This document shows, piece by piece, positions 5,226-5,237 of a stretch of DNA of 5,237 bases. Made by a program: the position numbers and the translations under genes. The notes under the pieces were generated by a model. The model was given only the letters and a program-made list of their open reading frames with translations, had not been told where the DNA came from and searched no databases. Within the stretch, counting starts at the first letter, position 1. Each line of letters starts with the position of its first letter. This stretch comes from an uncultured Porphyromonadaceae bacterium (GTDB lineage: Bacteria; Bacteroidota; Bacteroidia; Bacteroidales; Muribaculaceae), in assembly GCA_905193395.1 (NCBI GenBank), contig CAJJOO010000130.1, forward strand, positions 1 through 5,237, in the 5' to 3' direction.

Positions 5226-5237
5226 TACAGCGGACCC
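5223..5237 (+). CDS. Possible start of a further operon gene (5 codons, cut by window edge)
   Basis: An ATG at 5223, 17 bases after the SIS stop and after an A/T-rich stretch (ATTATTATA), opens a frame MYSGP that runs to the window end. The spacing fits the operon (24 and 51 bases for the other gaps). Five codons cannot show that it is a gene, and the ATG also forms the end of the palindrome at 5213-5225. Confidence 0.2.

Overview
The window looks like part of the chromosome of a GC-rich member of the Bacteroidota, probably an order Bacteroidales-type gut commensal. The main evidence is promoter architecture. Three intergenic sites carry the Bacteroidota -7 box TAnnTTTG, and one of them has a TTTG -33 box exactly 19 bases upstream. 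The start codons follow A/T-rich leaders without Shine-Dalgarno sequences, which is also usual in this phylum. Genus cannot be fixed from the sequence alone. The genes are strongly GC-biased at third codon positions, which opens very long spurious frames on the opposite strand.

Left part, minus strand (1-2064). From right to left there are three genes: a complete UDP-glucose 6-dehydrogenase gene (ugd, 2064-754), a small 97-residue Xre-type DNA-binding protein (582-289), and the first 32 codons of a protein with a clear signal peptide (96-1, cut by the window edge). The gaps between them are 171 and 192 bases. The 171-base gap holds the promoter of the regulator, a run of seven G on the coding strand where a -33 box should be, and a pair of direct repeats that could be an operator. 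The 192-base gap holds a possible weak terminator for the regulator.

Centre (2065-2241). A 177-base divergent intergenic region carries one promoter for ugd and one for the rightward operon.

Right part, plus strand (2242-5205). Three close genes, 24 and 51 bases apart, encode a ROK-family sugar kinase, a 12-helix MFS transporter and a SIS-domain protein of the UPF0309 type. The simplest reading is one operon that imports a sugar across the inner membrane, phosphorylates it and passes the sugar phosphate to an isomerase-like or phosphosugar-binding protein. The substrate is unknown. The kinase lacks the Cys-rich zinc motif and the nearby His normally found in ROK kinases, so it may act on an unusual sugar. 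The operon may continue past the right edge, where an ATG begins 17 bases after the last stop.

I found no RNA genes, mobile elements or CRISPR arrays. Nothing here is clearly an undescribed system; the unassigned kinase, transporter and SIS operon is the best candidate for new biochemistry.
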